64,000 nucleotides of DNA from Hydrangea macrophylla (taxonomy: Eukaryota; Streptophyta; Magnoliopsida; Cornales; Hydrangeaceae): contig CM066993.1 of NCBI GenBank assembly GCA_033977485.1, forward strand, positions 29,626,001-29,690,000, read 5' to 3'. Numbering within the stretch: the first letter of the stretch is position 1; the number at the start of each line of letters is the position of its first letter. A program made the position numbers and the translations under genes. Shown in pieces: positions 33,038-45,209 of this stretch. The notes beneath the pieces were generated by a model. The model did no database searches and had not been told where the DNA came from. It saw only the letters and a program-made list of their open reading frames with translations.

Positions 33038-34345
33038 TGTTAGGAAACTGTGTTCCCAGAATCCATTGACAGCGCGTATAAGTTGGTACAGAAAAAAAAT
33101 TACGTGAAAACTACAATAACCCTACAAGGGCGGAACTAGGGTTACCTTAAACTGCTAAAACGGATTGCTTTAGTAGACGAATCGAGAACATGGGCTCGAT
33201 AATAGCTCACGATCTTCTACCATATTCCTTTGCTGTCAGAATATCGAACTGAGTGTGGGCTCTTTCGAAATCCTTTCTGTTTTCTGCTCTCCCTCTTTTA
33301 CGCTCTCTTTTCTATTCCGAGTTATAATTCTCTATATAGAAAAACGCTAACTGAGGAGAGAGCCAAAACAACATATATATAGGCTACGATAGGGACCATA
33401 AGAAGTCAATAAGGAATATGCTTCCTTATGGAATTAGAAAATCTTAATTCGAACTGAATCAGATTCCTATTTTCATAAATTATAATTCATACCACTAAAG
33501 AATTATAATTGCACTCCTACCCTTATCTCCAAAATATATTTCGAGCTCCATGTTATTAAATGCTTATTATCTCCCCATGTTAAGATTACAGATATCCATT
33601 AATTAAATATAATTACTGACAATCATATTTAATTAATTTCTTAAAATTCCTTGAGATCCTCTGCTTAACTTATCTGATATGTCGGATACAAAATTTACCT
33701 GCAGGGTTTGACATAATCAAAACTTATAAGCTTTCTCAAGGGGATATCATCAATCCCAAAATTGAGACATGGATTCCATCATTAATTAATATCCACCACA
33801 CAATTAATATTGCCACCCAATCCAATGAGATATTGACCCATTTAAGGATCTCACCCTTTTGGGGATCAAAGTGTAAATATCGAATGTACGTGTCTACAAA
33901 TTAACTTAGGAATTAGAGCATAAGCACTCATAATAGCCATGAGGTATTAACTATCTTATAAGTCAGTATAAAGATAATTACCCCAAGTCAGTCCTGTTTA
34001 ATACACAAAGTGTACCAGCATAGTGAGTTGAAACTATACCGTTTTTCGTAGTCAAGACAAACCTACTACAACACCATGCTGCAGTCCTATCGATGGTGTG
34101 TCCAATCCCATCTAAGACTGTAAACCAAAATCTTACATTCTATAATATCTGATGGCCTGTGTCGAACTCTACACACCAAACCACCTACTATATAGAATGA
34201 GAGACACACATGCATAATATTAAATAAATAATATAATACAAACATTGCCCACACAGATTCTCATAAAAAAATGGATTAACTGATTTTATTAAATGAATAA
34301 TAAATCAACTACATAAAGCATGGCTTTTAGTATATATCCCTAACA
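33038..34345 (-). repeat. copia-2 5' LTR (right copy)
   Basis: 1308 bp, near-identical to 26051-27372 apart from substitutions and a few small indels. Confidence 0.9.
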
Positions 34346-34350
34346 ACATT

Positions 34351-34983
34351 TCTAACTGAACGCATAATTCTTTCTGCGCAGATTGACGACGTTAGTACTA
34401 TCAATACTACCACACTGAATCGTTTTCCTGGGGAGGTAGTTTCGTATCTCACTGCTGACAAGTTGTCTAAAGATGATGAAGTTGATTGTACCATTACAAC
34501 CAGATATCCGAATGAGTACTTAAATTCATTGGATCCTACTGAACTACCACCCTTTAAGTTGGACTTGAAAGTAGGATGCCCAATAATGTTGCTGAGAAAC
34601 ATTACCCCAGAGGATGGACTTTGTAATGGAACACGACTGATGGTTGTCGGGTGTAAATCGTGTGTAATTCAAGCTTGAATTTTGACCGAAGACAAATCTG
34701 TCTTCATTCCGAGAATATCACTAACTCCGTCATCTTTGGAATTGCCTTTTACGATGACGAGACAGTAGTTCCAATCCGGTTAGCATATGCCATGACGATC
34801 AATAAATCTCAAGGACAATCTGTGAAGTATGTTGGTGTAGATTTGCGCACACCGGTATTTAGCCATGGACAAGTATATGTTGCACTATCCCGATGTAAAA
34901 ATTCTGATCATCTAAGTGTTCTTCTACCAGAAGATGGAGTAGATACTACAACAAACATCGTTTACCCAGAGGTTTTGTTATAG
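34351..34983 (+). pseudogene. Hel-2 Pif1-type helicase C-terminus
   Basis: Reads [47 protein letters not shown], then after a TGA at 34676 and a frameshift, [20 protein letters not shown] and [12 protein letters not shown]. These are the last conserved Pif1/RecD-like motifs (the TINKSQGQ and YVALSR segments). The stop TAG is at 34981-34983. The protein would unwind DNA at the Helitron end, but this copy is C-terminal and broken. Confidence 0.85.
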
Positions 34984-35080
34984 TGTTATTCTTTAGTATA
35001 AAGGTAAATTATTCTAATTTTAATAAATTACAAACTCTTGAAATAGTATTTTCAGTTTACTTACATTTAAATATTTGTAG

Positions 35081-35439
35081 GTCTGGAATAAGATGTGTAG
35101 GGACACCGAGTGGATAAACAAACCGAGTCTTTTCAGATGGAAATGAAATAGTGAGTTAAGTTAAACCTATCTATATAAATTAATTTTAATAATAGCGGTA
35201 CACATTTTAAGTACTAATTTCTTTGTTGAATACATAATCAGCTTGCTGTGTATATTCCTCACATGGGAAGGTGTATTGTATTGGATACAACTTCGTTCTG
35301 TAAGATGATGAGGAAAATGTATGGTTGGACGCCCGAAGATCGTAAAGGATCATCCAGGAAACGAAAATCACAATTCTCTTTTTATGTTCTTTATATTCGT
35401 ATCAATGATGAATCTTATTGTCATATTTCAGAATTTTAG
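35081..35439 (+). pseudogene. Conserved exons downstream of the Hel-2 helicase stop
   Basis: After an AG at 35079-35080 an exon (35081-35155) reads VWNKMCRDTEWINKPSLFRW. After a second AG at 35240-35241, an open frame reads LAVYIPHMGRC, then DTTSFCKMMRKMYGW, to TAG at 35439. The same two exons occur in the same place in Hel-3 (51552-51626 and from 51715). No known domain recognised. They could be an overlooked C-terminal extension or 3' UTR exons. Confidence 0.45.
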
Positions 35440-36152
35440 CATGCAAGACTTTTCTGTTTGTAATATTTGAGAATTTTAATGATGGATTATGTTATTCTTT
35501 CTTTGTTGCTCAAACATTAAGTTACAACAATAAAAAGTATGATTGGTTTTTATTATGTAGAGAAATGTATGAAACTTTGTATCTAATATAAGACCATCTA
35601 TATTGGATGAATGATATTTTAAGTGACACTGACAACGAAATATGAATAGCTAATAGCCAAACACATGTATTAAAATCAAATGGATAGTGTCTGTAGGTAT
35701 GGGCAATACTAATTGAATTTTTCAGTTGTAGTATTACTGGATAAGTGTATCGTATCCTTCTCTCTTTGTTGTTAAAATACATATGGAATTGTATTAAGTA
35801 CCGATCACACATGGAATTAAATACTGAGTGAATGTACGCGTGCTAGAAGTTTTTTGTAATGCATGTTCACATGATCTATGATCAAAATAACAAAGTTGAC
35901 TTTGTCGAATTTTTATGATGAACTTTTTTTTTAAAGTTATAATTTTATAAATCCTTTTTGGTAGTTAGGGTTGTAACAAAACCGATCGGACCGACCGAAC
36001 CGATCGGTTCAGTTGATTTTCGAAATTTTCAAGCAGTGGAAAAATCGAACGGAATTGAACATTTACACTAAATCGAACCGAACCCAGCCGAACCGAAGGT
36101 TTGACTAAAAAATGCACTGAACCGAACCGAACAATTTTAAACCCTACCAGTA

Positions 36153-36179
36153 GTGCCCTCGGGCACGGGCAATATCTAG
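36153..36179 (+). other. Hel-2 3' terminus
   Basis: A 6-bp hairpin stem with a 2-base loop, then GGGCAATATCTAG. It parallels the terminus at 52371-52396. Confidence 0.7.
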
Positions 36180-37100
36180 CAAATGTTCGTTTATTTTATA
36201 CCAAAAGATAGGTCTTTGAGTCCCAGATCCAACGCAAAAAATGGAGCGCGAATCCAAATTTTCTAAAAAGATTTATGCCCGTTTTCGTAAAAAGCCGTCT
36301 GGCTGAAACAGGACCTGCTGATCGATCCGATTTTGGCAGAATGGCATTTCTGCCTAACCCAGTTGCTCCGGATCGATCTGCCTAAGGCCCGGATCGATTC
36401 GGTTTCTATAGAACCTATTTTTAGTAGATTTCCAAACTTCCCCAAATTCAAACCAAACTACATGAAACTTTAAGGAACCATTTCAAACCATTTAAAAACA
36501 CACAAACAATTTTAAACACAAATTCAAACTCTTTCAAACATTCAAAACATGAACATAACCTCATTTGGATTAAACCAACCCATAGACACATCCTTTTTGA
36601 ATCAAATCAAGTTTTGAAGTTTAACTCTTGGGAAAAACTAATATCTCATGAAGCCTTGTTGGTAATGAACCCAAGTTATAACCAACAACATAAAACATTA
36701 AAGAACCATATCAAAACCATTTCCAAACATTCTTAAGCTTTACCAAGCATCCAGATTATGAGCTGCAACTCTCTTAAATCAAGTTAAGCACTTGAACTCA
36801 AGTTTCCATTTAACCAAGCAAGCAAGCATTTACATGAAACCTTCTGACAAGGGAATCAAACCTAGCAAAACATTAGTCTACAAAGTAGAACTTGTCCGAA
36901 GAAGTTGCGACACATACCCGAACTTACCGGAATGGTCCAAACTAACAACTTACCCAATACTAACATTAACATAGAAGATTACATAAGTTTCTACAAATTT
37001 ACATCAACCACAAGTTAGGGCCTCAAGCCACAAGTCAAGGATCCCAAGCCACAAGTTATACCATATTACAAGTTAAAAACATAACTACAAGTCCCAAATA

Positions 37101-37148
<48 letters not shown>

Positions 37149-37929
37149 GGTTCCCGAGCACGTTAACTTTCTTACCGGATATTGCTCCGTACCTGCGGTG
37201 GTTGTTATTTACCATAACAGAAAAAGGAAAATAGTTTTCTCAAGCATTACGCTTAGTAGTAATCTAAACATGATTAAATGTTTAACATGTACAATGCAAT
37301 AATTATGCATAAATCATATCCGTAATCGCCGAGTCACTGGTTCAATGATTCATTCAGACCCGAAGACCTCCCTTGGTCCTATGGTCACTTCTATTCCTTG
37401 GACTTCCATATTTCTCCGATTCTTCATCTTCACCACCCTTATTACTCCCAACAACGAATCATTTTTCGGTGCTCATTGAATACCACATGGACATATAAGC
37501 ACATAAACATGGAAATTCTACATATTGACATGCAAATCACAAAATCAAGAAAACTCACCTTAACAAAATCTACCCAAAATCAAGCTAGAGAAATGCTGAA
37601 TTTACCAAATCCTAGCTCAATTTCTACTCCAAAGTGAATCCTACAAGAATTTTTTTTTGGTATACGGCGTCTCAGCGATTAGTGTGAGCTACCAAAATTC
37701 GACGATTAAAACGTAAATTAAAGGTATAGGAATGATCGTCTCACCTCCACGAGTCTGAATACGACTTCGGTTCGCGAATTGGACGAACGGCAGTGACGAA
37801 ACGGCAACATTACGACATTGATGTCTCGTGTTCGTCTTCTCTCTCGAGCTCTCTCCAATCTTTCTTCTCTTTTATTTATTTTTATGTAAATGAGAGTTTA
37901 CTCTCTCACTTGACAACACATACTACATG
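36180..37929. mobile_element. LTR-like non-coding region between Hel-2 and Hel-3
   Basis: No coding. A (TC)n run at 37103-37144, a CTCACCTCCACGAG block near 37740 like that in the other antisense chromovirus LTRs (near 19660 and 48953), and a promoter-like TC-rich end suggest an antisense chromovirus LTR. Left and right ends are not defined. Confidence 0.4.
37103..37144. repeat. (TC)n microsatellite
   Basis: About 20 uninterrupted TC dinucleotides. Confidence 0.9.
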
Positions 37930-38062
37930 CAATGTTGTCAAGCCCAGACAAAATTAGAACTTGTGCTCAGGTAGACCAAGCATTGTGCGAAGAATTTCCC
38001 GATCCCGCCAGTGACCCTGTACTATTTTAGATTCTCAAGAATTGTATGGTACATGGACCATG
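37930..38062 (+). pseudogene. Hel-3 Helitron-type helicase protein, fragment 1
   Basis: Reads DKIRTCAQVDQALCEEFPDP and, after a TAG, ILKNCMVHGPCG. This is the segment after the Rep domain in Helitron proteins (LHPDDK... and CMIHGPCG). The frame joins across the chromovirus to PCNPRAPCMENGRCT at 45885. Confidence 0.75.
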
Positions 38063-38067
38063 TGGTT

Positions 38068-39499
38068 TGTAATACCTTGCATTTTCAATAAATATTTATG
38101 CAGAGAGCATATAATTCCCTTGTTCATTCATGAAATTTCACCTTCGATCGATCGAAGTTTGTTTGAGCGATCGAGCATTCTAAAGTTCAAGCGATCGAAC
38201 CTTGTTCGAGCGATTGAAACCCTACCGACATAAATTTAATACGTGGTCCCTACTTCAATCGATCAAAGCCCTTTTCAATTGATCTAACCTGACCGATCTG
38301 AGTTTGAGCGATCGAAGAATGTTCAATCGATCGAACGTGTAATCATTTGAATTCCCAGGTTTCCCACAAACATTGCCATCTATACCTCACCCCCTCTATA
38401 TATATGTTGTGCTCATGTGTTGTGTGTGTTTGCTGAACTTGAGAGTTGAGAGAGAGAGTGTGTGTGCTTGTGCAGTTATATATATACACACATATATATC
38501 TCTCTATATATACACACACCGATATATATACTCACAACTTTGGAGAGAGAAAGAAGAATAGAAGAAGAAGAAGAAGAAGAAGAACAAAAGAGAAGATGGA
38601 GAGAGAGATAGAAGAGGCAGAGATATAGGAGAACAGAGAGAAAGGCCATTAAAGCTTCGAAGCTTTGACAAGCCAAAGGCGCCCATAACGACGTTTCGGT
38701 GAGTTCCAAACTCACTCAGTAGCTTAGTTATGATATTTTACAAGTTTTGGACATTTTAATATTAACCCAAACACACCCTATTAAATTCTGCACGTTCACT
38801 GTAGAGTCTGAAGAAGACGAAGTTCGACCGATCGAACAACGTTCAATCGATTGAACAACCCTATGCCTCAATCGATCAAAATGGCTTCAATCGATCGAGA
38901 TTACCTTCACTTCAATCAATCAAGAATACTTCGATCAATCGAACATTACAGTTCTTCAAGCGATTGAGATGACTTCAATCAATCAAACTTAGCAGAACAT
39001 TGATATATTCCTTAAGTCTTGTTTCATAATGCATAGTTGTTTAGTTGTTTCATTGTTCCTATTATGCGATATTATGGGTTACGTAGGTAATGGGATATGA
39101 TAATGAGATTGAGATAATTTGGTGAATAACGTAGTCGGGTTCAGAAATGTTAGGAATAACACGATGTGTTAACGAGATAAGGTTTGAGATAATAACACTG
39201 GGTATCATTGGATAACTGGGGTTTGATGTCAGTGAGATGGTAGTTATGTGACGAGGTTGAGTGAGTCGAGTTGATATTTTGCTCAGGTTAAATTCGATAA
39301 GTGAGTCAGAAGGATTTGACAAGGATCGTGAGAATTATGGGTGCATAGTACTCGCAAGTGTTCTTAAAAATAATGAACAGTAAGAGTTCTTCAAAGTAGT
39401 AAACAGTAGTAGTTATGGCACGCCCATGGTTTGTAATTACCAGAACTATGTACGGACGATACTCGCAAGCGGCCTTAAAAGCGGTAAATAGTAAGAGTT
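38068..39499 (+). repeat. Chromovirus 5' LTR, 3'-truncated
   Basis: Aligns with 40142 to about 41470 (same TCGATCGATCGA clusters, same TATA-rich stretch near 38398, same GAGTTCTTAAAAGCGG repeats). It breaks off at GTAAGAGTTCTTATCGATCGC, where integrase coding begins. Confidence 0.85.
38140..38990. repeat. TCGATCGATCGA clusters, 5' LTR
   Basis: About 20 palindromic or near-palindromic sites in two clusters, 38140-38340 and 38820-38990, with variants such as TCGAGCGATCGA and TCAATCGATCAA. Confidence 0.8.
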
Positions 39500-40089
39500 C
39501 TTATCGATCGCCGCTGTGTTGGATCGAAGTCGGGGATATTCAACTTCTTGGTCCAGAGATGGTACGAGAAACAAGCGAGAATTTTCAGATTGTGCGTGAG
39601 AAGATGAAGACAGCTCAGACTCGATACAAGAGTTATGCTGACAAGTAACGCAAAGACTTGGGATTTGCAGTTGGTGATCACGTGCTACTCAAGGTTTCAC
39701 CTGTTCGAGGCATCGTCAGATTTGGTCAGAAGATAGGCAAGTTATCGCCCCGATTCATCGGACCGTTTGAGATTCTAGAGTGTGTTGGGAAAGTTGCTTA
39801 TCGACTTGCATTGCCACCGAAGATGTCAGGAATGCACAACATTTTCCACATCAGTATGCTGAGGAAGTGTGTTCACAACCCAGCACATGAGATCAACTTC
39901 GAGGATATTGAAGTCAACGATAATGTCACGTTCAATGAAGAACCAGTTTTCATTCTAAACCGAGGAATCAAAAAGCTCAAAAACAAAGAGATTCCATTAG
40001 TGAAGATCCAGTGGAAACATCATGATGAAGGAGAAGCTTCGTGGGAGCTAGAGTTAGAGATGCGTGAGAAGTTTCCATTTTTGTTTTAA
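39500..40089 (+). pseudogene. pol: Chromovirus integrase C-terminus with chromodomain
   Basis: YRSPLCWIEVGDIQLLGPEM, then REKMKTAQTRYKSYADK, a TAA at 39646-39648, and GFAVGDHVLLKVSPVRG, IGKLSPRFIGPFEILECVG, HNIFHISMLRKC and IQWKHHDEGEASWELELEM, ending in TAA at 40087-40089. The WK-H-x-EA-WE pattern is the chromodomain of Tekay/Del-type chromoviruses, which steers integration to heterochromatin. Only this C-terminal part survives. Confidence 0.88.
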
Positions 40090-40104
40090 CCTTATATGCT
40101 TCTG

Positions 40105-40141
40105 ATTTCGAGGACGAAATCTTTTGTTGAGTGGTGGATAA
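40105..40141 (+). other. Chromovirus pre-LTR block with polypurine tract
   Basis: TTTCGAGGACGAAATCTTTT followed by GAGTGGTGGATAA directly before the 3' LTR. The TTCGAGGACGAA phrase is typical of plant chromoviruses at this position. Confidence 0.7.
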
Positions 40142-40204
40142 TGTAATACCCTGTATTTTCAATAAATATTTATGCAGAGAGATTCCATACATTTCCCTTA
40201 TTCA

Positions 40205-41055
40205 TTCATGAAATTTCACATTTGATCGATCGAAGTTCGTTCGAGCAATCAAGCATTCCAAAGTTCAAGCGATCGAACCTTGTTCGAGCGATCGAAACCC
40301 TACCGACATAAATTTAATACATGGTCCCTACTTCAATCGATCAAAGCCCTTTTCAATCGATCTAACCTGACCGATATGAGTTCAAGCGATAAAAGAATGT
40401 TCGATCGATTGAACGTGTAATCATTTAAATTCCCAGGTTTCCCGTAAACATTGCCATCTATACCTCACCCCCTCTATATATATATATGTTGTGCTCGTGT
40501 GTTGTGTGTGTTTGCTGACCTTGAGAGTTGAGAGAGAGTGTGTGTATGTTTGTGTGGTTATATATGTACACACATATATCTCTCTATATATACATACACC
40601 TATATATATACTCACAGCTTGGGAGAGAGAAAGAAGAACAGAAGAAGAAGAAGAACAAAAGAGAAGACAGAGAGAGAGAGACAGAAGAGGCAGAGATAGG
40701 AGAAAAGAGAGAAAGGCCATTAAAGCTTCGAAGCTTTGACAAGCCAAATGCGCCAATAGGACGTTTCAGTTAGTTCCAAACTCACTCAGTAGCTTAGTTA
40801 TGATGTTTTACAAGTTCTGGACGTTTTAATATTAACCCAAACACACCCTATCAAATTCTACACATTCATTGCAGAATCTGAAGAAGATAAAGTTCGACCG
40901 ATCGAACAACATTTAATCGATCGAACTACCCTGTGTCTCAATCGATCGAAATGGCTTCAATCGATCGAGATTACCTTCACTTCAATCGATCGAGAATACT
41001 TTGATCGATCGAACATCACAGTTCTTCAAGCGATTAAGATGACTTTAATTGGTCG
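40205..41055. repeat. TCGATCGATCGA clusters, 3' LTR
   Basis: The same clusters as in the 5' LTR; several sites intact here are decayed by C-to-T or G-to-A changes in the other LTR, and the reverse. Confidence 0.8.
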
Positions 41056-41655
41056 AACCTAGCAGGACATAGACATGTTCCTTAAGTCTTGTTTCATAAT
41101 GTGTAGTTGTTTAGTTATTGTTTCATTGTTCCTATTATGCGATATTATGGGTTACGAAGGTAATGGGATACGATAATGAGATTGAGATAATTTGGTGAGT
41201 AGCGTAGTCGAGTTCGAAAATGTTAGGAATAACATAATGCGTTAACAAGGTAAGGTTTGAGATAATAACATTGGGTATCATTAAATAATTGGGGTTTGAT
41301 GTCAGTGAAATAGTAGTTATGTGTCGAGGTTGTGTGAGTCGAGCTGATGTTTCACTCAGGTTGAATCCAATGAGTGAGTCAAAAGGATTTGACAAGGATC
41401 GTGAGAATTATGGGTGCACAGTACTTGCAAGCGTTCTTAAAAGCGGCGAACAGTAAGAGTTCTTAAAAGCGGTGAACAGTAGTAGTTTCGGCACACCCAT
41501 GGTTTGTAATTACAAGAACTATGTACGAATGCTACTCACAAGCATTCTTAAAAGTGGTGAACAAGAGTATTGGTGCGTCCATAGACCAGTCGTTATATGA
41601 GAACGATGTATAGTGTTCGCAAGAGTTCTTAAAAGCGGTGAACAAGAGCACTAGT

Positions 41656-44600
41656 TGTAGATACCCAATTTTGACCACACTGATAGGATTTAGGGTGGAA
41701 AATGTCTTGGAGGATTCAATGATGAAAAGTACCCTGTGGAAGGTACTGGATTCCACACAATCGAAAGATCGAACTTCGGAAAGTGACTTCAAGCTCAGAA
41801 AAGCCCTTTTCCATGCATAAATCCCGATTTTATCAAAATCATCTCTCAGAATTCATATTCTCTCAGAGTTATATGAACATTAAGTGTTCTAAACGCAGTA
41901 TTCTAGGTATCCAAAGATTCAATTTTAAAGAAAAGTTCGAAATCGATGCACTTTGAAAATCAATTTTGGAAAAGACGTCGTTTGATTTCAAAAAGATGAC
42001 AAAAGTTCTGGAGGGCTTTCGGACTTTAATCCTCATTATAAATCCTCTTGGAATATTTTTATATTGAAATTCAACTCGACATCTTTCCAACGGTATGTGA
42101 ACGGACGATTTCGAACCAAAAAGCATTTTAAAGAAAATTTGGAAAAGCAGTGAACCTAATATTTGAAACAGAGCTAAAGGGCAACCAGGGGACCATGAAA
42201 AGGAAGTGGCAGATCCCACGATGGAAGTTGAGGCTCCCTCCTAAACTTTCACCTATATAGTGCCCCTTTCATCGAGCTTTTCTGGTTCTAGACCCTTCTA
42301 GAAGCCTTCCACTGCGAGGAAATTGCCTGAAAACTACGTTTAGGCTCCAAAATGTCCATTTTAACCCTTTTCTGACCTCTAAAATCACTATTTTAACCCT
42401 ATAACTTAGGAGTTAAGTCTTCAAATTAAAACTCTATATGTAGATCTCATACATCTCATATGGGTTAAGGTTGAATGATCTTGAAGAAGCTTTAAGTACA
42501 CAATTGAATATACTTGCAAGAGATAAGGATATACTTTCAATTTAAGAGAGATTTCTAGAGAGATGAAGTGAATCATGAATTGAAAATTTTCAAAAACTAA
42601 TCTCAAGATAATTAGATTAGGAATTTAGAGATTGAACTTGACATCAATTGCCTCCATTAACTTCCATGAATGAGTGCTTAAAAAGCTTGAAGAACACTTG
42701 AAGAAGAAGGATCTTCAAATCAACTTTGATTATACAATTGAGAATCCTCCAAGAGGTAAACATCAATATTCATCACTAATTTTTACTTTTATATATAGAT
42801 CTATAAGGTTTGGATCTAGTTTAGTTTTTCTTTTCTTAGAACACTCATCTTCTTCCTCTCTTGTTCTTCACATACTCACATAACTAGATCCAAATCCTCA
42901 TTGATTTTGTTGATAATTCATAATTAGAGATTGATTTTTACTTGATTTTCAATTTTGATTTCACTCTTCAATTCTAGTTTAGATCCATGCATACATGATT
43001 ATATATATATGTATCTATTTTGAATTCTATGATGGTTTAGAAGTATGATCTATGAGAAGGAAAACTAGATCCATGCATACATGATTATATATATATGTAT
43101 CTATTTTGAATTCTATGATGGTTTAGAAGTATGATCTATGAGAAGGATGATTCCTATGTTCATACCTCTCTCTTGATTATTCCTTTTAATTACCTAGAAT
43201 TCCTATAGAATTTCATCTATAATAGGATATTTGTAAGTCCCTTTGATCCATGATCTAAAGTTCTTCATAGAACTTGAGGGCTAAATTGATTGGGATTTAT
43301 GATAATTAAGTTGATATGTGAGTTTGATCTCTTTAATAAGCTTCAACCATCACCTAAGATGTTTTTCTAACATTGTAAAATAAACTAGTCAAAATTCAGC
43401 AAAACAGATCGGTTTTGTCCATAAGATTTGGTTCACCAAAACCCATAGTTTGATGAATTTCAAATTTTCTGGGTTAACTTTGATGAATTAGCTTTCATTC
43501 GATCCGTTTTGAGAGTCATTAGGATCCATATACTATTTTTAGAAATTGTTGAGAAATCGGTTGACAGATTTGAACCTAGTCTCTTTGTGCTTGAATTATA
43601 TAAAATCTATAATATTTATCGATGTTCCGCTTTTTGGGGATGATTCTTAACTCATTTATTTATATGCCGATGTAAAATCGTGAGCACACGATCGAGTTAA
43701 GGTCATCTTCCAAGCGTTTGAAGTTGATACAACTATTCTGAAATTTTCTAAGTTTAACTACAAATATGATTATGTATACAAAATGGTCTTACCTTGATCA
43801 CTCAACAACAATTGATGAATAAAACTTGGTTTAGAAATCATCTAAGATAATTGGATAAGAGATCAAAAGCTTGAATTAACTTGATTAACATGATTCATGG
43901 ACTTCTATTATACTCATATTGTGTTTTGCATTCATTTGTCAAATGATACCAAATTTCCAGAATAACAGAGTCTGGCTAAAACAATTTTTCAGAGACCTTA
44001 TGTTCATGACATGCCCATGGGATTATTTTTTTCATAAACATCAATGAAATAGCTTTCTTTTGACACCAGATGGAGCTTCACATGATTTTTGTAGATTTAA
44101 TTATGATTTTTTCAAGAACAGTGGACAGTCCTAATCCACTGTTCCCAAAACATTTATTTCTCTAACTTCAAAAATGGTAATGAGGTCTCACTTTGGAGAA
44201 GTTTCCTATGACATATATCTAACTTTCTATAATAGGGTTTCAACCCAGCTCATGTTTTAGACCACTTTTGATAGGATTCATTAGAGGTTGCTGAATCTGG
44301 AAATTTGTTTGATGACATTTTCTTCTTGTTCATCATGCATATCATGTGTGTGTTTGTATTTTTGCAATGCTTGGGTATTCTTTGGTGTTTTAGTGCAGAG
44401 AATTGAATGCCGTAGACTCCGATTTTGATTCTTGGGTTTACCTCTTCTACACGTGGCTTAGTGCTCATGTAACATGTATTTTCTCTATCCTTACTCTTAG
44501 AATTTTTCTAGGTTTACAACTTTGATTTCAACGACACATTTCCTTTAGGATAGTCCTCGTTTATCTGCTTATTTGATAGAGACATCTTATCTAGGATTGT

Positions 44601-45209
44601 TGCATGATTGTATTACACGTTTCCCTTCTTTTTGCCTTTTACGACTCCGCTTGAGTCAACCCAATGCAAGTCTTCTTGTTCCCTTTTGCATATCATGACA
44701 TATTTAATTTATTTGCATCGGTCTCGGGCGGGACTAGCCACTGTGAGTATACCTCTTTCTCGTATTGCATGAGCATCCGCTTTCTACTTGATTTAATCTC
44801 TTGAAATGATTTTCATTAGATGTTCCTTTTTTCCATGTATATATTTATCTAGTATGTTTGAGGAAACAACATCTATTAAGAATTAATAACAAGGATATTT
44901 GAATCAAGGCCTACCATTCGGTAGGGCGAGGAGGGGGTGCTTTAGTCCTACTTGGGCTCCTTTCCCTCTCGTACCAAGACCCCCGAACCTTGTTTCTGGT
45001 GATGAAGGGTGAGTAACCTTATTCAATTTTGGGCGAGTCAAACTTGGGTTTCCTAATTCTCGATAAAAATTAGGTGGTGACTCTTTGTCTCTACTCTCTA
45101 GGACCACGTGAGGAAGTCCTAGTTCCCTTAAGTGTGCTCCTTGGGATCCATCCCGGGACACTATCGAGGGAATACGATAGAATGACCCCCCATCGCATTT
45201 TGGTCCACA
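41656..45209 (+). mobile_element. Tat/Ogre-type solo LTR inside the chromovirus 3' LTR
   Basis: Starts TGTAGATACCCAATTTTGAC and ends GCATTTTGGTCCACA. The TSD is CTAGT at 41651-41655 and 45210-45214. 3554 bp with no coding. The 3' part has the conserved CCTTTCCCTCTCGTACCAAG and AAAAATTAGGTGGTGACTC phrases seen near the end of such LTRs. A TATA-like CCTATATAG lies near 42253. It is the latest insertion in its stack. Confidence 0.88.
42981..43147. repeat. 86-bp tandem duplication, almost perfect
   Basis: AGATCCATGCATACATGATT starts at 42981 and 43067, and I see no difference over about 80 bases. Confidence 0.9.

Larger units (their letters stand above)
26051..34345 (-). mobile_element. TNT1-like Ty1/copia retrotransposon (copia-2), nearly complete, antisense
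   Basis: 8295 bp, bounded by TGTTAGG..CCCTAACA LTRs and a 5-bp TSD ACATT (26046-26050, 34346-34350). LTRs are 26051-27372 and 33038-34345; they agree at roughly 95% of the bases I compared. PBS and PPT are in place. gag and pol are present in the right order with about seven disabling changes, several being TAG stops where the family has Q or W. The small LTR divergence makes this one of the younger elements here. It split the Hel-2 helicase. Confidence 0.92.
25902..36179 (+). mobile_element. Helitron Hel-2, C-terminal part with a nested copia element
   Basis: Helicase coding (25902-26050 and 34351-34983) is interrupted by the copia element at 26051-34345. The 3' end is a hairpin (GTGCCC TC GGGCAC, 36153-36166) followed by GGGCAATATCTAG ending at 36179. 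The same CAATATCTAG end occurs in Hel-3 at 52396, and the helicase fragments are close relatives. The base after CTAG is C rather than T. Everything N-terminal of the last helicase motifs is missing, so it is truncated. Confidence 0.75.

Noticed and set aside
38373..38715. Overlapping open frames in the chromovirus LTR (repeated near 40421-40773)
   Set aside because: They arise from TA, GA and GAA runs in the promoter region of the LTRs.
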